A DNA stretch of 29,192 bases, from positions 1 through 29,192 of the IMG/VR virus record IMGVR_UViG_3300027140_000015. The stretch is one strand, 5' to 3'. Within the stretch, counting starts at the first letter, position 1, and every line of letters starts with the position of its first letter. Below the pieces are notes generated by a model, which searched no databases, had not been told where the DNA came from, and saw only the letters and a program-made list of their open reading frames with translations. Positions 1 through 8,460 of the stretch are shown here, piece after piece. This DNA comes from a virus. The translations under genes and the position numbers were made by a program.

Positions 1-79
1 AGGCCTGTTCTTTAACATATACGCGACCAGAGTTATCGTTTGGAAATACGATAAATTCTTTACTTGAGGAAATAGCCAT
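1..79 (-). CDS. N-terminal fragment of an unidentified protein (cut by window edge)
   Basis: An ATG at 79-77 opens a frame that runs off the left edge of the window after 26 codons, beginning MAISSSKEFIVFPNDNSG. A good ribosome binding site (AAAGGACAGG on the minus strand) lies about 8 nt upstream, which supports this start. It follows the small virion protein at 103-408 by 23 nt and so is the next gene of the same minus-strand transcript. Too little is visible to name a function. From its position after the fibre genes it could be another virion or fibre-associated protein, which is inference only. Confidence 0.7.
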   Translation of the reverse strand, partial: MAISSSKEFIVFPNDNSGRVYVKEQA

Positions 80-102
80 TTATATACCTGTCCTTTATCT
101 GT

Positions 103-408
103 TTAGGAAATCAATACACCTGAAACTAAAACATCAACGCTGGCTGCTACGTCAGCTGTTACTGCAATGGTTTCTGCGGCGTTTAAAACTGTGCGAACGT
201 CAAAATTTACAGTACCGTTTGCTGGTACCTGTAAACCCGTGCAAAATGAAACTCCTCCAGTAAGAATGGTTACCGTACGGGTAGCGCCAGTCTTATTTGA
301 AAGAATGATGTTAGTAATAATAGCAGTGTTTGAAGCTGGAACTGCATATGGAGAAGCATCAGAGGTACCAGCTGTACCCGCTTTAAATCGTGTTACTGTT
401 GTTGGCAT
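103..408 (-). CDS. Small beta-rich virion protein (putative)
   Basis: A 101-residue protein rich in Thr, Val, Ala and Gly with alternating hydrophobic residues, as in a small all-beta sandwich. It has one Cys, no charged clusters, no signal peptide and no membrane segment. Its ATG overlaps the stop of the preceding gene by one base (TAATG), so translation is probably coupled. The family is not recognised. Small proteins of this composition next to fibre genes are often decoration or fibre-tip proteins, so a virion role is inferred from context. Confidence 0.6.
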   Translation of the reverse strand: MPTTVTRFKAGTAGTSDASPYAVPASNTAIITNIILSNKTGATRTVTILTGGVSFCTGLQVPANGTVNFDVRTVLNAAETIAVTADVAASVDVLVSGVLIS

Positions 409-746
409 TATGCTAGTACTCCTATATAAGCTAGTGTGGTTAGATTAGCGGACTCTGCTTGAATAGCAGCGACCTTGGTGTTTCCAGCAGCGTTAACTGC
501 TGCAACCTGTGTTGTACCTGCAGAGTTAACAAGCCCAGTTTGGGTTGTACCAGCAGTATTGATTACTGTTACGCGGTCAGCGGTTGCAGCAACAATGTCA
601 TTAACACCTAGTAGGGTGCCTAGGGTTTCTAGTGACTTAGTCACATAGATTAGGTCTTGCGCTGTATAAGTAGCAGCGGCAAGGCTTGCTGTAATTTCTT
701 CTTTAACAGCGGTAATCTGGGTACTAAGGGAGCTGTAATCTGGCAT
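408..746 (-). CDS. Small repetitive, probably helical fibre-associated protein
   Basis: A 112-residue protein. The first ~50 residues (STQITAVKEEITASL and on) look helical. Residues ~60-100 carry four short near-repeats of the form NTAGTTQTGLVNSAGTTQVA, roughly ten residues each, which could form a trimeric coiled coil or a beta-helical stalk. The ribosome binding site AAAGGTAGG lies 9-10 nt upstream, inside the tiny ORF at 751-819. The downstream gene starts at its stop codon. The family is not recognised. A role as a linker or chaperone of a tail fibre is an inference from its position after the 1097-residue virion protein. Confidence 0.6.
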   Translation of the reverse strand: MPDYSSLSTQITAVKEEITASLAAATYTAQDLIYVTKSLETLGTLLGVNDIVAATADRVTVINTAGTTQTGLVNSAGTTQVAAVNAAGNTKVAAIQAESANLTTLAYIGVLA

Positions 747-750
747 GTTT

Positions 751-819
751 TTACCTACCTTTCGAGGCTATTAAAAGTGTATCAGTTTTAAATACGAGGT
801 CATTGTAAACTTTGAACAT
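751..819 (-). CDS. 22-codon mini-ORF coupling two virion genes (putative)
   Basis: The ATG at 819-817 overlaps the TAA of the 1097-residue protein in the same TAATG arrangement used at many junctions here. The frame reads MFKVYNDLVFKTDTLLIASK plus GR and stops at 751-753. Its last codons contain the Shine-Dalgarno stretch (AAAGGTAGG) of the next gene, whose start is only 5 nt past the stop. It fills what would otherwise be a 72-nt gap. It may be a genuine small protein or simply a leader that carries ribosomes across. A chance ORF cannot be excluded. Confidence 0.4.
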   Translation of the reverse strand: MFKVYNDLVFKTDTLLIASKGR

Positions 820-3800
820 TATGCCTGAGCCTCTGTCCATGAGATACGAGCTGAGATATTGGCTGCTGAAGAACCAATGTTGGTTGCAGTCAAGACCAGG
901 ATATCTGGGCCATTAGGGTACCCTGGGGTAGAAACGTTTCCGTTTCCTCCAAGGATTGAGTTTCCAAGGTCACGAATCTTTGTAAGGTCGTAGTTGGAAA
1001 TATTGTAGTTAGAAGCACCACCACCGTTTTCAGAGAAGAAGGATGCTACAGAGTCACCACCTGTGATTAGACCAGATGATGTCTGAACTCCACCAGCTCC
1101 AGGGCCTGAGTTATCAAAGTAGATAATCTGAGCAAGAGAACCAGAACCTACAAGGTCACGAGTCCAGTCATTAGGAATACCTGTAAATCCTTGACGAGGT
1201 GTAAAAGTAATACCTCCAGAGACTGTTCCAGTATTCGGAACAGAAAGAGTAATACGGTTAGCAGCGACTGAAGCAATAGTAGCCGCAGTTCCAATACCAG
1301 AACCTGATACCAACATACCAGGAACAAGTCCGTTAGTACCTGTTGCGTCATTTACTGTAATATTTAGCGTTCCTGAGGTACCTGTTACTGAAGAACGTGT
1401 AGTAGTCAACTGAGCAGGAGTCCAGTTAGTATATTCAATTCTTCCTGGGTTTAGGATTCCGTCAATACGGAACTGTCCGTTAGTTGAAACTCCAATAGAG
1501 TTCATCTTTAACTGCATGCGGTTAGCAAGTTCACGAATACCATAGTTACGAGCAATAGCGTTATCTACAGATGGAGCAAGACGTACTGCAATTAGTGGAC
1601 GAGTAATACCAGCTGGCACGTTAAGAAGCTTAGTCATACCACCAGTGAAGATAAAGCTTGTATCATCATCAAACTTACCATCCATGATTACAGAAGAACC
1701 CCAGTGGCTAATAATAGGTGCACAGTTCTGAGTAATAGACTGAACCGCAACCTGAGCATTTCCACCAACGCCTGTGTAAGAGGAGTCAGGTACAAATGTT
1801 ACTGGTGATTTAGTTCCAGCAAACTGGAAGGGTACATCTGGGTAAACTTGTGTAACAGATGCACGACGTTCCGCAATAAAGATAGGAGCGCACTTCTTTA
1901 CAGGGTCATATGCTCCTACAGATGAGTAACGCATAATTTCTACGTTAGTATCATCACGTACTAATAGGTAACCTGCAGGTGGCCAGTATTGAGTGTTCTC
2001 AACCCACAGCACTGTATCGTTTGGACCAAGCTGTGCGCCGATTGTTCCTGCAGCTCCACCAGCTAACATCTTTGAGAAGAGTGATGGGTCATTAGAAACT
2101 TCATAGCGAGCAGGTAAGTTACCTGAACGTTGGTACGCAGCGTTGTTAACGTTGTTATTGGCAATACGATGACACCAGTTAATGCGACCACTTACGGTAC
2201 GCATACCAAAGCGGATAGCACCAGCACCGTACCAGGTGTAGTCGATATAGAGCATCTGCATGCGTCCCATATCCAACTGATAACCCGATGAGCCTGTACC
2301 GTCAAATCGGTCCAAGTTCCACTCTTCTTGTGGGAATCGTTCTGTTTGAGTAATTAAGTAACGAGTTCTAATACCGTTAGGGCCTTTGTAAGCAGGTGCG
2401 ATGTTTAAAGAAGTAGCAGAGTTAATTTGTACAACTTTATATGTTGCACCCTTAATAACAATTGTATTTCCAACTACTAATTGCTTACGGAATTGAGTAT
2501 TAACACCAGTAACAAATGAAGAATCAGCTGTTACGTTAATACGACCAATGCCTTCTTTTTCAGAGTGACGGCGACAAACAAACGCTTTTTGTCCATCATA
2601 TTCAAAGAAGAAACCGTTTTGGTCGTCATACAAACCTGCACGAGTAACAGCTCCGTACCAAGTACGGGCGTGTACATAGACGTTAACTCCTGCTGGGTTT
2701 TGGTCAACTAAAGAGACAGCGCTAGTTAGATTAGTTGTGTACTCAAATGTGTTAACGTCAATGATGCGTGAGACAACAAAGTTACCGTTGTATGGGTTGT
2801 ACTCTGCGCGAGTTGTAACACCTTCAACCTGGATACCTACTCCAGCCTGTAAACCGTGGTCTTGTACAGTTCTTACTGTAATAATTCCTGAGCCTATAGT
2901 GCCGCCATTTAAGTACATCTGTTCTACGTCAAATACTGGAGTTAACTGACCACCAGTTGAGAACTGAATACCCTTACCTGACTGATAACGGAAGTAACGG
3001 CGAGTCTGACGAATAACCTGGTTACCCATAGTGTTAGTCGCTGTTGTAAGAGAAACACCACCATCATATGGTCGGTGAACGATATAACCATCGCTCTTAG
3101 TTAAAATTAACGCAGTCTGCGGAACTGTTACAGCAGACTGTTGACGGTCTAGTTGAAAAGACAAAGTACGTGTTGTTGGTACGTCTGTCACTGACCAGTT
3201 ACCATCAAAGCTGTTAGTTCCAGAAACCACAATTAGGGAACCTGGGTAAACACCGTGTGGGTTGTCAAATGTTACGGTCACCTTTGAAATAGGCGCGGCA
3301 CCATCAGTTGTTGCTCTAAAAGATTTAGTATTTGAAACTCCACCGATAGGTGCGTTTCCACCTGGGATATGAGCACCATCAAAGATGTCTCCACCGTATA
3401 CGTTTGTCAATGTTCCAGATAAAATATCTCCAGAAACAATTCCGCGAGCAGTATAGGTAAAGGAGGTTGTAGTAGGCACTGTTGTTACAAGAGAAGTTCC
3501 TTCTGCAAGAAAATTAAGAGTCTCTTGAACCGATACTACCTGACCAGCAGATAAAGAGTGTGGTAGTGCTGTGGTAACAGTGATTACTGAGCGTGGACGA
3601 GCTCCATCGCCAACCATTGTTACAAGGTCAATTGCGTTACCGCCAGTTGCCTTAGGGAAGAATGATGGGTAGTTATTATGTAAGAATAGTGCTTCCCACT
3701 TAGATGGCTGTACAGAGTATTCAAAGTCTGTATCCATAAGAGATTGTGGTTCTGAGACACGAAGCTTCTGAGCTCCGTCAAGCATAACGTCGCTAAAGTC

Positions 3801-4112
3801 TACCTTTTGGTGTTCGTCATCTACAACAATCTGTAGGTTGTCCGTTGCAGACATGCCTGTTGTGCTAAGAGATGCATTTAGCTGAATAACAGTTTTATAG
3901 TCTGGTTGACCATAAGGGTTTGAGATGCTGTTGTCTGGGTAAATGTAGGTTACTGTTGCTGTTGTATTTGGGTCTGAAAAGTTGAAAAGAACCTGGTTAG
4001 TTGTTGCGTTAACAATAAGGAAGAAATGAATTTTCTTAATGTAGCGCTCAATAGTAATTGTCTTTGTCGTTGGATTAAATACATAATCCTCGGGCGCAAT
4101 ATTACGTGCCAT
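819..4112 (-). CDS. Large multidomain virion protein (tail fibre or baseplate-type)
   Basis: 1097 residues, the largest complete gene in the window. The N-terminal ~165 residues form a unit that resembles large structural proteins of cyanophages and related aquatic phages. Beta modules with a pattern like 'PHGL..G..V.V.G...(Y)NG.F.V' then recur at about residues 173-232, 274-325 and 405-465, and another small beta domain lies at 526-575. A domain of the type 'GTSGTLNITV...G.GIGTAATI...ITLS' occupies about 910-970 and is common in phage fibres. Residues 590-860 form a large unassigned region. There is no signal peptide or transmembrane segment. It lies 14 nt downstream of the collagen-like genes in the same transcript. 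Virion localisation is well supported by family resemblance; whether it is fibre, baseplate or neck is not resolved. Confidence 0.7.
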   Translation of the reverse strand: MARNIAPEDYVFNPTTKTITIERYIKKIHFFLIVNATTNQVLFNFSDPNTTATVTYIYPDNSISNPYGQPDYKTVIQLNASLSTTGMSATDNLQIVVDDEHQKVDFSDVMLDGAQKLRVSEPQSLMDTDFEYSVQPSKWEALFLHNNYPSFFPKATGGNAIDLVTMVGDGARPRSVITVTTALPHSLSAGQVVSVQETLNFLAEGTSLVTTVPTTTSFTYTARGIVSGDILSGTLTNVYGGDIFDGAHIPGGNAPIGGVSNTKSFRATTDGAAPISKVTVTFDNPHGVYPGSLIVVSGTNSFDGNWSVTDVPTTRTLSFQLDRQQSAVTVPQTALILTKSDGYIVHRPYDGGVSLTTATNTMGNQVIRQTRRYFRYQSGKGIQFSTGGQLTPVFDVEQMYLNGGTIGSGIITVRTVQDHGLQAGVGIQVEGVTTRAEYNPYNGNFVVSRIIDVNTFEYTTNLTSAVSLVDQNPAGVNVYVHARTWYGAVTRAGLYDDQNGFFFEYDGQKAFVCRRHSEKEGIGRINVTADSSFVTGVNTQFRKQLVVGNTIVIKGATYKVVQINSATSLNIAPAYKGPNGIRTRYLITQTERFPQEEWNLDRFDGTGSSGYQLDMGRMQMLYIDYTWYGAGAIRFGMRTVSGRINWCHRIANNNVNNAAYQRSGNLPARYEVSNDPSLFSKMLAGGAAGTIGAQLGPNDTVLWVENTQYWPPAGYLLVRDDTNVEIMRYSSVGAYDPVKKCAPIFIAERRASVTQVYPDVPFQFAGTKSPVTFVPDSSYTGVGGNAQVAVQSITQNCAPIISHWGSSVIMDGKFDDDTSFIFTGGMTKLLNVPAGITRPLIAVRLAPSVDNAIARNYGIRELANRMQLKMNSIGVSTNGQFRIDGILNPGRIEYTNWTPAQLTTTRSSVTGTSGTLNITVNDATGTNGLVPGMLVSGSGIGTAATIASVAANRITLSVPNTGTVSGGITFTPRQGFTGIPNDWTRDLVGSGSLAQIIYFDNSGPGAGGVQTSSGLITGGDSVASFFSENGGGASNYNISNYDLTKIRDLGNSILGGNGNVSTPGYPNGPDILVLTATNIGSSAANISARISWTEAQA

Positions 4113-4126
4113 TAAATATTACCTTC

Positions 4127-4540
4127 CTAAATTAACGTAATCGGTTGGATAACGGTCTGAGTAATTGTAGTGGTTCGTGTCTGTGAATAACGAGGAAAAA
4201 AGATGCCAAGTTCTAGTTGAGCATCCATAACTAGTTGTTCACCACGTCCACCATCTCCAGCTGGTCCTGGTGTACCTGTTGGTCCACGAAGTCCTGTAGG
4301 TCCCGCAGCACCGTTTGAACCCGCAGCACCAGTTGGTCCCGCAACACCATTAGAGCCTGCAGGCCCTGTTGGTCCTTGAATACCACTGGCATATACTAGC
4401 GCACTCCAAAGCTGTGTACCGTTGCCAACTTTAAATCTTCCAGTGTCAAGTTCAAGACCAAGTTCACCTTCTGAAAGAAGGGGATTAGTAGTTGACCACT
4501 GTAACGCCGTAGCACGACGTAATTGTAATTTAATTGCCAT
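4127..4540 (-). CDS. Collagen-like protein with Mtd-type N-terminal domain
   Basis: 137 residues. Residues 1-50 ([15 protein letters not shown], then EGELGLELDTGRFKVGNGT) match the short N-terminal module of phage receptor-binding proteins such as the major tropism determinant, which mediates attachment to the virion. Residues ~55-96 are an uninterrupted collagen-like G-X-Y tract rich in GPT and GAA. A ~40-residue C-terminal cap follows, possibly a trimerisation tip. The ATG overlaps the stop of the 777-residue collagen-like gene (TAATG), suggesting paired expression and perhaps a mixed or two-part fibre. Compared with typical fibres it is very short, so it may be an accessory fibre or adaptor. 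Confidence 0.7.
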   Translation of the reverse strand: MAIKLQLRRATALQWSTTNPLLSEGELGLELDTGRFKVGNGTQLWSALVYASGIQGPTGPAGSNGVAGPTGAAGSNGAAGPTGLRGPTGTPGPAGDGGRGEQLVMDAQLELGIFFPRYSQTRTTTITQTVIQPITLI

Positions 4541-6873
4541 TAGTTACCGCTCACGTCTCCTCCGTCGATAGTTATAACCCCGCCATAATTGGTATCGGCG
4601 CTGCCACCATCTACGTTCAATAGTGTAGTGCCTGTAGGGCCTGTTGGACCTAGTAAACCTTGATTTCCTGTTGGGCCAGTTGGACCTTGAATACCCGTAG
4701 GTCCTTGAATACCAGTTAAACCTGTTAAACCTTGTGGCCCAGTTGGTCCTGTAACACCAATAGTTGCAGCAACAATTGCTTGCCAGTTTGCTGTGTCTTC
4801 AAGAGGAGTGATTCCAGCAGTTGATGCGCTGTTTCTACGAACGTATGTTCCCTTTAAAGTTGGGGTGTCGTAGAAAACTGCTTGACCAACTTGATAAGAA
4901 AGACCTTGCTGCCAAGTTCCAATAACTGTAAATGGAAGTGGACCAGTAGCTCCAGTAGGACCAGCAACAGTAGATGCTGCTCCAGTAGGGCCTGTGGCAC
5001 CAGTTATACCTGTGGTACCAGTAGGTCCTGTAGGTCCTTGAACAAAACCAGCGTTTACATAAGCGCTGCCTTGCCAAACATAAAGTTGACCCTGAATAAG
5101 ATATGCGTCACCAGTTGCTGCAGTTGGAAATGCTGCGTTAAGTTCCGCAAAAGAGTTGAAGGAACCAAGAATACCTAAACCGCGACCTTGGATACCAGTA
5201 GGTCCTGTTACACCTTGGATACCTTGAGGACCTGTTGGACCAGTAACACCTTGGATACCCTGCGCTCCAGTTGCACCAGTTAAACCAGTTAAACCAGTTG
5301 CACCAGTCGGACCTTGAACACCTTGAATACCTTGAATACCTTGTGCACCAGTAGGGCCAATATTTCCTTGAGGACCTTGTGAACCTGTTGGACCTATGCC
5401 GCCTTGAGAACCTGTTGGACCTTGGATTGCTCCAGCACTTGCCCATGCAGAGCCAGCCCATACAAATAGAACACCGTTAACAAGATAACCGTCACCTGTT
5501 GCTCCAACAGGTTGAGCAGTTTGAAGTGCAGCAAGTGAGCCATAACTTCCAAGAATAAAAATTCCAGAACCAGCAGGACCAGTAGCACCCGTAGGTCCCT
5601 GCGCACCAGTTGTTCCAGGAGTACCTGTAGAACCTGCTGTACCAGCAACACCTTGAGTACCTTGTGGACCTTGAGCACCTGTTGGACCAACAGCACCAGG
5701 GAAACCTGCAGAACCTGTAGGGCCTGTAGCACCAGTAGCACCCTTTACATAAAGAGCCCAACCAGTTCCGTTATCACTTGGTATTCCACCAACTGTAAAT
5801 TGTGCTGGGTTAGTTAATACCCAGATTTCGCTTCCATAACTTACGCCGTCATATAGAACATAAGTTCCAAGTGAACTCCAAACACCTTGATTAGTAAAAG
5901 TAACACTTGTTACAGGGCGTGTAGTTCCTGTTGGACCCGTTGGTCCAGCAATAGTAGATGCCGCACCTGTTGGACCAGTAGCACCAATGTTTCCTTGTGG
6001 ACCTGTAGGTCCAAGATTTCCTTGTGCACCAGTCGCACCTGTAGGTCCAATCACTGTTGATGCAGCACCAGTAGCACCAGTTGCTCCAGTAGCTCCAGTA
6101 GCACCTACAGCACCAGTAGGACCGATTACTGTCGATGCAGCGCCTGTTGCACCAGTAGCACCAGTAGGACCAGTAATTGATAAACCTTGTGGACCTGTTA
6201 CACCTTGAAGACCAGCAAAGCCTTGAAGACCCTGTGTTCCTTGAATACCTTGCGGACCTTGCGGACCAGTTGCGCCAGTAGGACCAACAGGACCAGTGTC
6301 ACCTTGTGCACCTTGTGGTCCATTAATACCTTGAAGACCTTGTTGACCACGTGGTCCTGTAGGACCAGAACCGCCAGTAGCACCAGTTGGACCTTCAAGG
6401 TTTCCAACGTTAGTCCACTGACCGCCGCTCCAAATAATTAAATTGCCGTTAGCAAGAAGATAAGCTTGACCAGCACTACCAGTTGGGTTTGCTGTTGTTA
6501 AATCATTAAGTGTTGGGTACTCGCCAAGAATATTTAAACCTTGACCAGGTGCACCTGTAGGACCTGTTGCTCCTTGAACACCAGAATAACCTTGAGGACC
6601 TGTGGCACCAGCGGGTCCAGCGCTTCCAGCAATACCTGTAGGACCTGTTGCGCCTGTTCGTCCTGTAGGACCAGTTGGACCTGTTACAGATGGGCCTGTT
6701 AAACCAGCGGCTCCTGTTGCGCCTGTTGCGCCAGCAGGACCTGTAGGTCCGCGTTGTCCAGTAGGGCCAGTTACACCAACAGGTACGGTTGGTCCCGTTG
6801 CACTGGTAGGGCCAGTTACGCCTGGATACCAATCGCTGTTATCAGGGCCTACGACAATAATCTCATCTGCCAC
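4540..6873 (-). CDS. Collagen-like fibre protein with carbohydrate-binding-like modules
   Basis: 777 residues, mostly G-X-Y triplets dominated by GPT, GAT and GPQ, which should form collagen-like triple helices. Three homologous ~50-residue modules interrupt the helix at about 111-160, 435-484 and 564-613, sharing 'ILG.Y.(S).L....P....GDAYL..G.L.VW.G..W...G..QGPTG'. Two further modules at about 322-378 and 646-700 ('[16 protein letters not shown]', '[18 protein letters not shown]') resemble small chitinase-type carbohydrate-binding modules. The motif GAAST(V/I)(I/A)GPTG breaks the triplet phase four times (near 246, 270, 304 and 632). There are many Thr in the Y position and Pro in the X position, both potential modification sites. 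Its start lies 2 nt after the stop of the neck-like gene at 6875. It probably forms a flexible receptor-binding or particle-adhesion fibre. Confidence 0.8.
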   Translation of the reverse strand: MADEIIVVGPDNSDWYPGVTGPTSATGPTVPVGVTGPTGQRGPTGPAGATGATGAAGLTGPSVTGPTGPTGRTGATGPTGIAGSAGPAGATGPQGYSGVQGATGPTGAPGQGLNILGEYPTLNDLTTANPTGSAGQAYLLANGNLIIWSGGQWTNVGNLEGPTGATGGSGPTGPRGQQGLQGINGPQGAQGDTGPVGPTGATGPQGPQGIQGTQGLQGFAGLQGVTGPQGLSITGPTGATGATGAASTVIGPTGAVGATGATGATGATGAASTVIGPTGATGAQGNLGPTGPQGNIGATGPTGAASTIAGPTGPTGTTRPVTSVTFTNQGVWSSLGTYVLYDGVSYGSEIWVLTNPAQFTVGGIPSDNGTGWALYVKGATGATGPTGSAGFPGAVGPTGAQGPQGTQGVAGTAGSTGTPGTTGAQGPTGATGPAGSGIFILGSYGSLAALQTAQPVGATGDGYLVNGVLFVWAGSAWASAGAIQGPTGSQGGIGPTGSQGPQGNIGPTGAQGIQGIQGVQGPTGATGLTGLTGATGAQGIQGVTGPTGPQGIQGVTGPTGIQGRGLGILGSFNSFAELNAAFPTAATGDAYLIQGQLYVWQGSAYVNAGFVQGPTGPTGTTGITGATGPTGAASTVAGPTGATGPLPFTVIGTWQQGLSYQVGQAVFYDTPTLKGTYVRRNSASTAGITPLEDTANWQAIVAATIGVTGPTGPQGLTGLTGIQGPTGIQGPTGPTGNQGLLGPTGPTGTTLLNVDGGSADTNYGGVITIDGGDVSGN

Positions 6874-6874
6874 T

Positions 6875-7933
6875 TTAGTCCACCGTTACCTGTTGAGTTA
6901 CAAATACTTGACCTCTCAAGTACGTTTTTTCCCATGTAGGGTCTGAAACTTTAGTTGCCTGCAAATCCCAGAACGCACGAACAGGAAGATATTTAGTTTT
7001 ATCACTTACTAGCGACAACTTAAGCCTTCCTTGTGCAGCATCTAAAATTGTAACATCTAGAGTGGCATATTTAGATGGTGAATTAGGGTAGGTGCGAATC
7101 TCTGCTTTCCATGTAAGACCCGTAATATTAAATGCAAAGTCAACAATTTGCTCAAATGTGTCGCCTTGGTACATAACAATGTCATAAACCTCAGCTGTTG
7201 TAGGCACAGGCTCATACCCCATTGGGTCTACAGGAAGATACATACGCTCTGGTTTTCTAGCATCATCAATCTCTTGGCCCTTGTATATAGGTACAAATTT
7301 ATTAGTGTGACGGCTAGTACGACGAAGAGTGCCAACCTGTATACGCCATAGGCCTATATTAAGAGCAGCGCACAGCTGACGGTACTGTTCCCAGCGTTGC
7401 TGAATTGTGTTAGTCAGCTGTGCATAGCGCTGTGAACGGGGAATCACTACGCCATCAGGCGCGGTGATATTAATATCAAAGGACGCATCAGTAGCTAAAG
7501 CCCACAAGGCTTCAATAGTTGCAAGGATAGCAATTGGGTATTCCTCAACTCCAGGAATCATCTTAAGGTTTATTGCGCTGCCAAAGTTATCTGTTCTTTC
7601 GTACACGTGCTGCTCTACGGCAGTATTAATAAAGCGCTCAATGTCGCTATCTGTAAAGTATCTGTAACCAGTTCCGTTAACAACTAGTTTTGCCCCAACA
7701 ATAAGGGGGTCTTTAAAGTGAATAATGCCTTGGTCTTTTTCTAATTTATAACCAAAGGGTGCTGGGACCACGTCGTCAATAACTGCGACATAAAGTGTGT
7801 ATGGGTCAACAGGCTTAGTGTTTAAATAAAAATCTTTTAATACACCGTCACCATCAGCGGTGAAGGTAAATTCTTTAGGTAAGTCTCCAAGTTCAAGACG
7901 AACTCTCGATACAAGGTCTGCCATTGAGGCCAC
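6875..7933 (-). CDS. Neck/head-tail adaptor-like protein with BppU-like C-terminal domain
   Basis: 352 residues with a GTG start at 7933-7931, chosen because AAAGGAG sits ~8 nt upstream; the next ATG at 7924 is too far from it. The N-terminal half ('[13 protein letters not shown]' and '[21 protein letters not shown]') resembles head-tail connector or adaptor proteins of tailed phages. The last ~105 residues ('[13 protein letters not shown]', '[11 protein letters not shown]', '[12 protein letters not shown]', 'FWDLQAT') resemble the N-terminal domain of baseplate upper proteins (BppU_N), which anchors receptor-binding fibres. The fusion sits directly upstream of the collagen-like fibres, suggesting that it docks them to the particle. 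The adaptor call is moderate; the BppU-like call rests on motif similarity only. Confidence 0.5.
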   Translation of the reverse strand: MASMADLVSRVRLELGDLPKEFTFTADGDGVLKDFYLNTKPVDPYTLYVAVIDDVVPAPFGYKLEKDQGIIHFKDPLIVGAKLVVNGTGYRYFTDSDIERFINTAVEQHVYERTDNFGSAINLKMIPGVEEYPIAILATIEALWALATDASFDINITAPDGVVIPRSQRYAQLTNTIQQRWEQYRQLCAALNIGLWRIQVGTLRRTSRHTNKFVPIYKGQEIDDARKPERMYLPVDPMGYEPVPTTAEVYDIVMYQGDTFEQIVDFAFNITGLTWKAEIRTYPNSPSKYATLDVTILDAAQGRLKLSLVSDKTKYLPVRAFWDLQATKVSDPTWEKTYLRGQVFVTQQVTVD

Positions 7934-8006
7934 TTAATTCACTCCTTTAACGACTATGTAAACGAAGAAGCGGGCAGTAATGCCCGCCGCTCCGCCGAAT
8001 TAAGTG
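7931..8006 (-). promoter_or_regulatory. Nested stem enclosing the GTG start of the neck-like gene
   Basis: CACTTAATTC at 7931-7940 and GAATTAAGTG at 7997-8006 form a perfect 10-bp inverted repeat. In the minus-strand transcript the downstream arm contains the GTG start codon of the gene ending at 6875, and the AAAGGAG lies just inside the loop. A second hairpin, GCGGGCA-GTAA-TGCCCGC at 7970-7987, is nested between the arms. The inner hairpin has only a weak T-tract on the minus strand, so it may be a poor terminator or simply part of the fold. Possible roles are translational control or transcript end protection. Confidence 0.5.
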
Positions 8007-8026
8007 CTCGATAATCCGTTAACTGC

Positions 8027-8392
8027 TTAGATTACTCCAGCTAGATAACCTTTTTCCTCAAGATGCTGTGCAACTTGACGAGACACTTTGTACTTCTGTC
8101 CAGCTTTAAAGCTGTAGTAGTTTCCTGCACCTAGTGTCATAGAATCAATTGTTTCGATAACACGGATTACAACTGAGTCTTCTGACTCGCTAATTACTGT
8201 TGGGTCATCAACAATAACTGTTGCACGGTTTGGTACGGTTGCATCTACTACTTCTGTTTCAAGCTTGATTTGTGCTTCGGCAGTAGCCATAGACATTTCC
8301 GATGCGCGTTCTTGCATTGCCTCTAGATTTTCTTCTAGAGCCGCTTCACGTACGCGACCAGTAACATCCGTCGGTTTTACTTTACTTGCCAT
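8027..8392 (-). CDS. Small head-associated protein (unrecognised)
   Basis: 121 residues. Residues 1-55 are probably helical and acidic (EAALEENLEAMQERASEMS). Residues 60-121 look beta-rich and end in a compact motif, 'YSFKAGQKYKVSRQVAQHLE', of the kind found at the C-termini of small proteins downstream of capsid genes. A strong GGAGG lies upstream of the ATG. The major capsid gene ends about 70 nt before, with a terminator-like hairpin between the two. The position suggests a head-completion, decoration or neck protein, but no family is recognised. Confidence 0.5.
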   Translation of the reverse strand: MASKVKPTDVTGRVREAALEENLEAMQERASEMSMATAEAQIKLETEVVDATVPNRATVIVDDPTVISESEDSVVIRVIETIDSMTLGAGNYYSFKAGQKYKVSRQVAQHLEEKGYLAGVI

Positions 8393-8423
8393 TTATATCC
8401 TCCGATTTAGTAACTGTTAAAGT

Positions 8424-8447
8424 GGGGGCCTGGTTGCCCAGGCCCCC
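8424..8447 (-). terminator. Hairpin after the capsid gene
   Basis: GGGGGCCTGG-TTGC-CCAGGCCCCC forms a very strong GC-rich stem directly after the capsid stop codon. On the minus strand it is followed by ACTTTAAC, a weak U-tract. It may reduce read-through into downstream genes or stabilise the abundant capsid mRNA from its 3' end. Confidence 0.6.
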
Positions 8448-8460
8448 TAGGTAAAACTAA

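Noticed and set aside
4882-6441. Long open frames on the other strand or frames within the collagen-like gene
   Set aside because: They follow from the biased G-x-x codon pattern; their translations are Cys/Trp/Arg or Pro/Val runs without domains or ribosome binding sites.
4540-6873. CRISPR-like repetition
   Set aside because: The repeats are short codon-level G-P-T units with no constant spacer length; they are collagen coding sequence.
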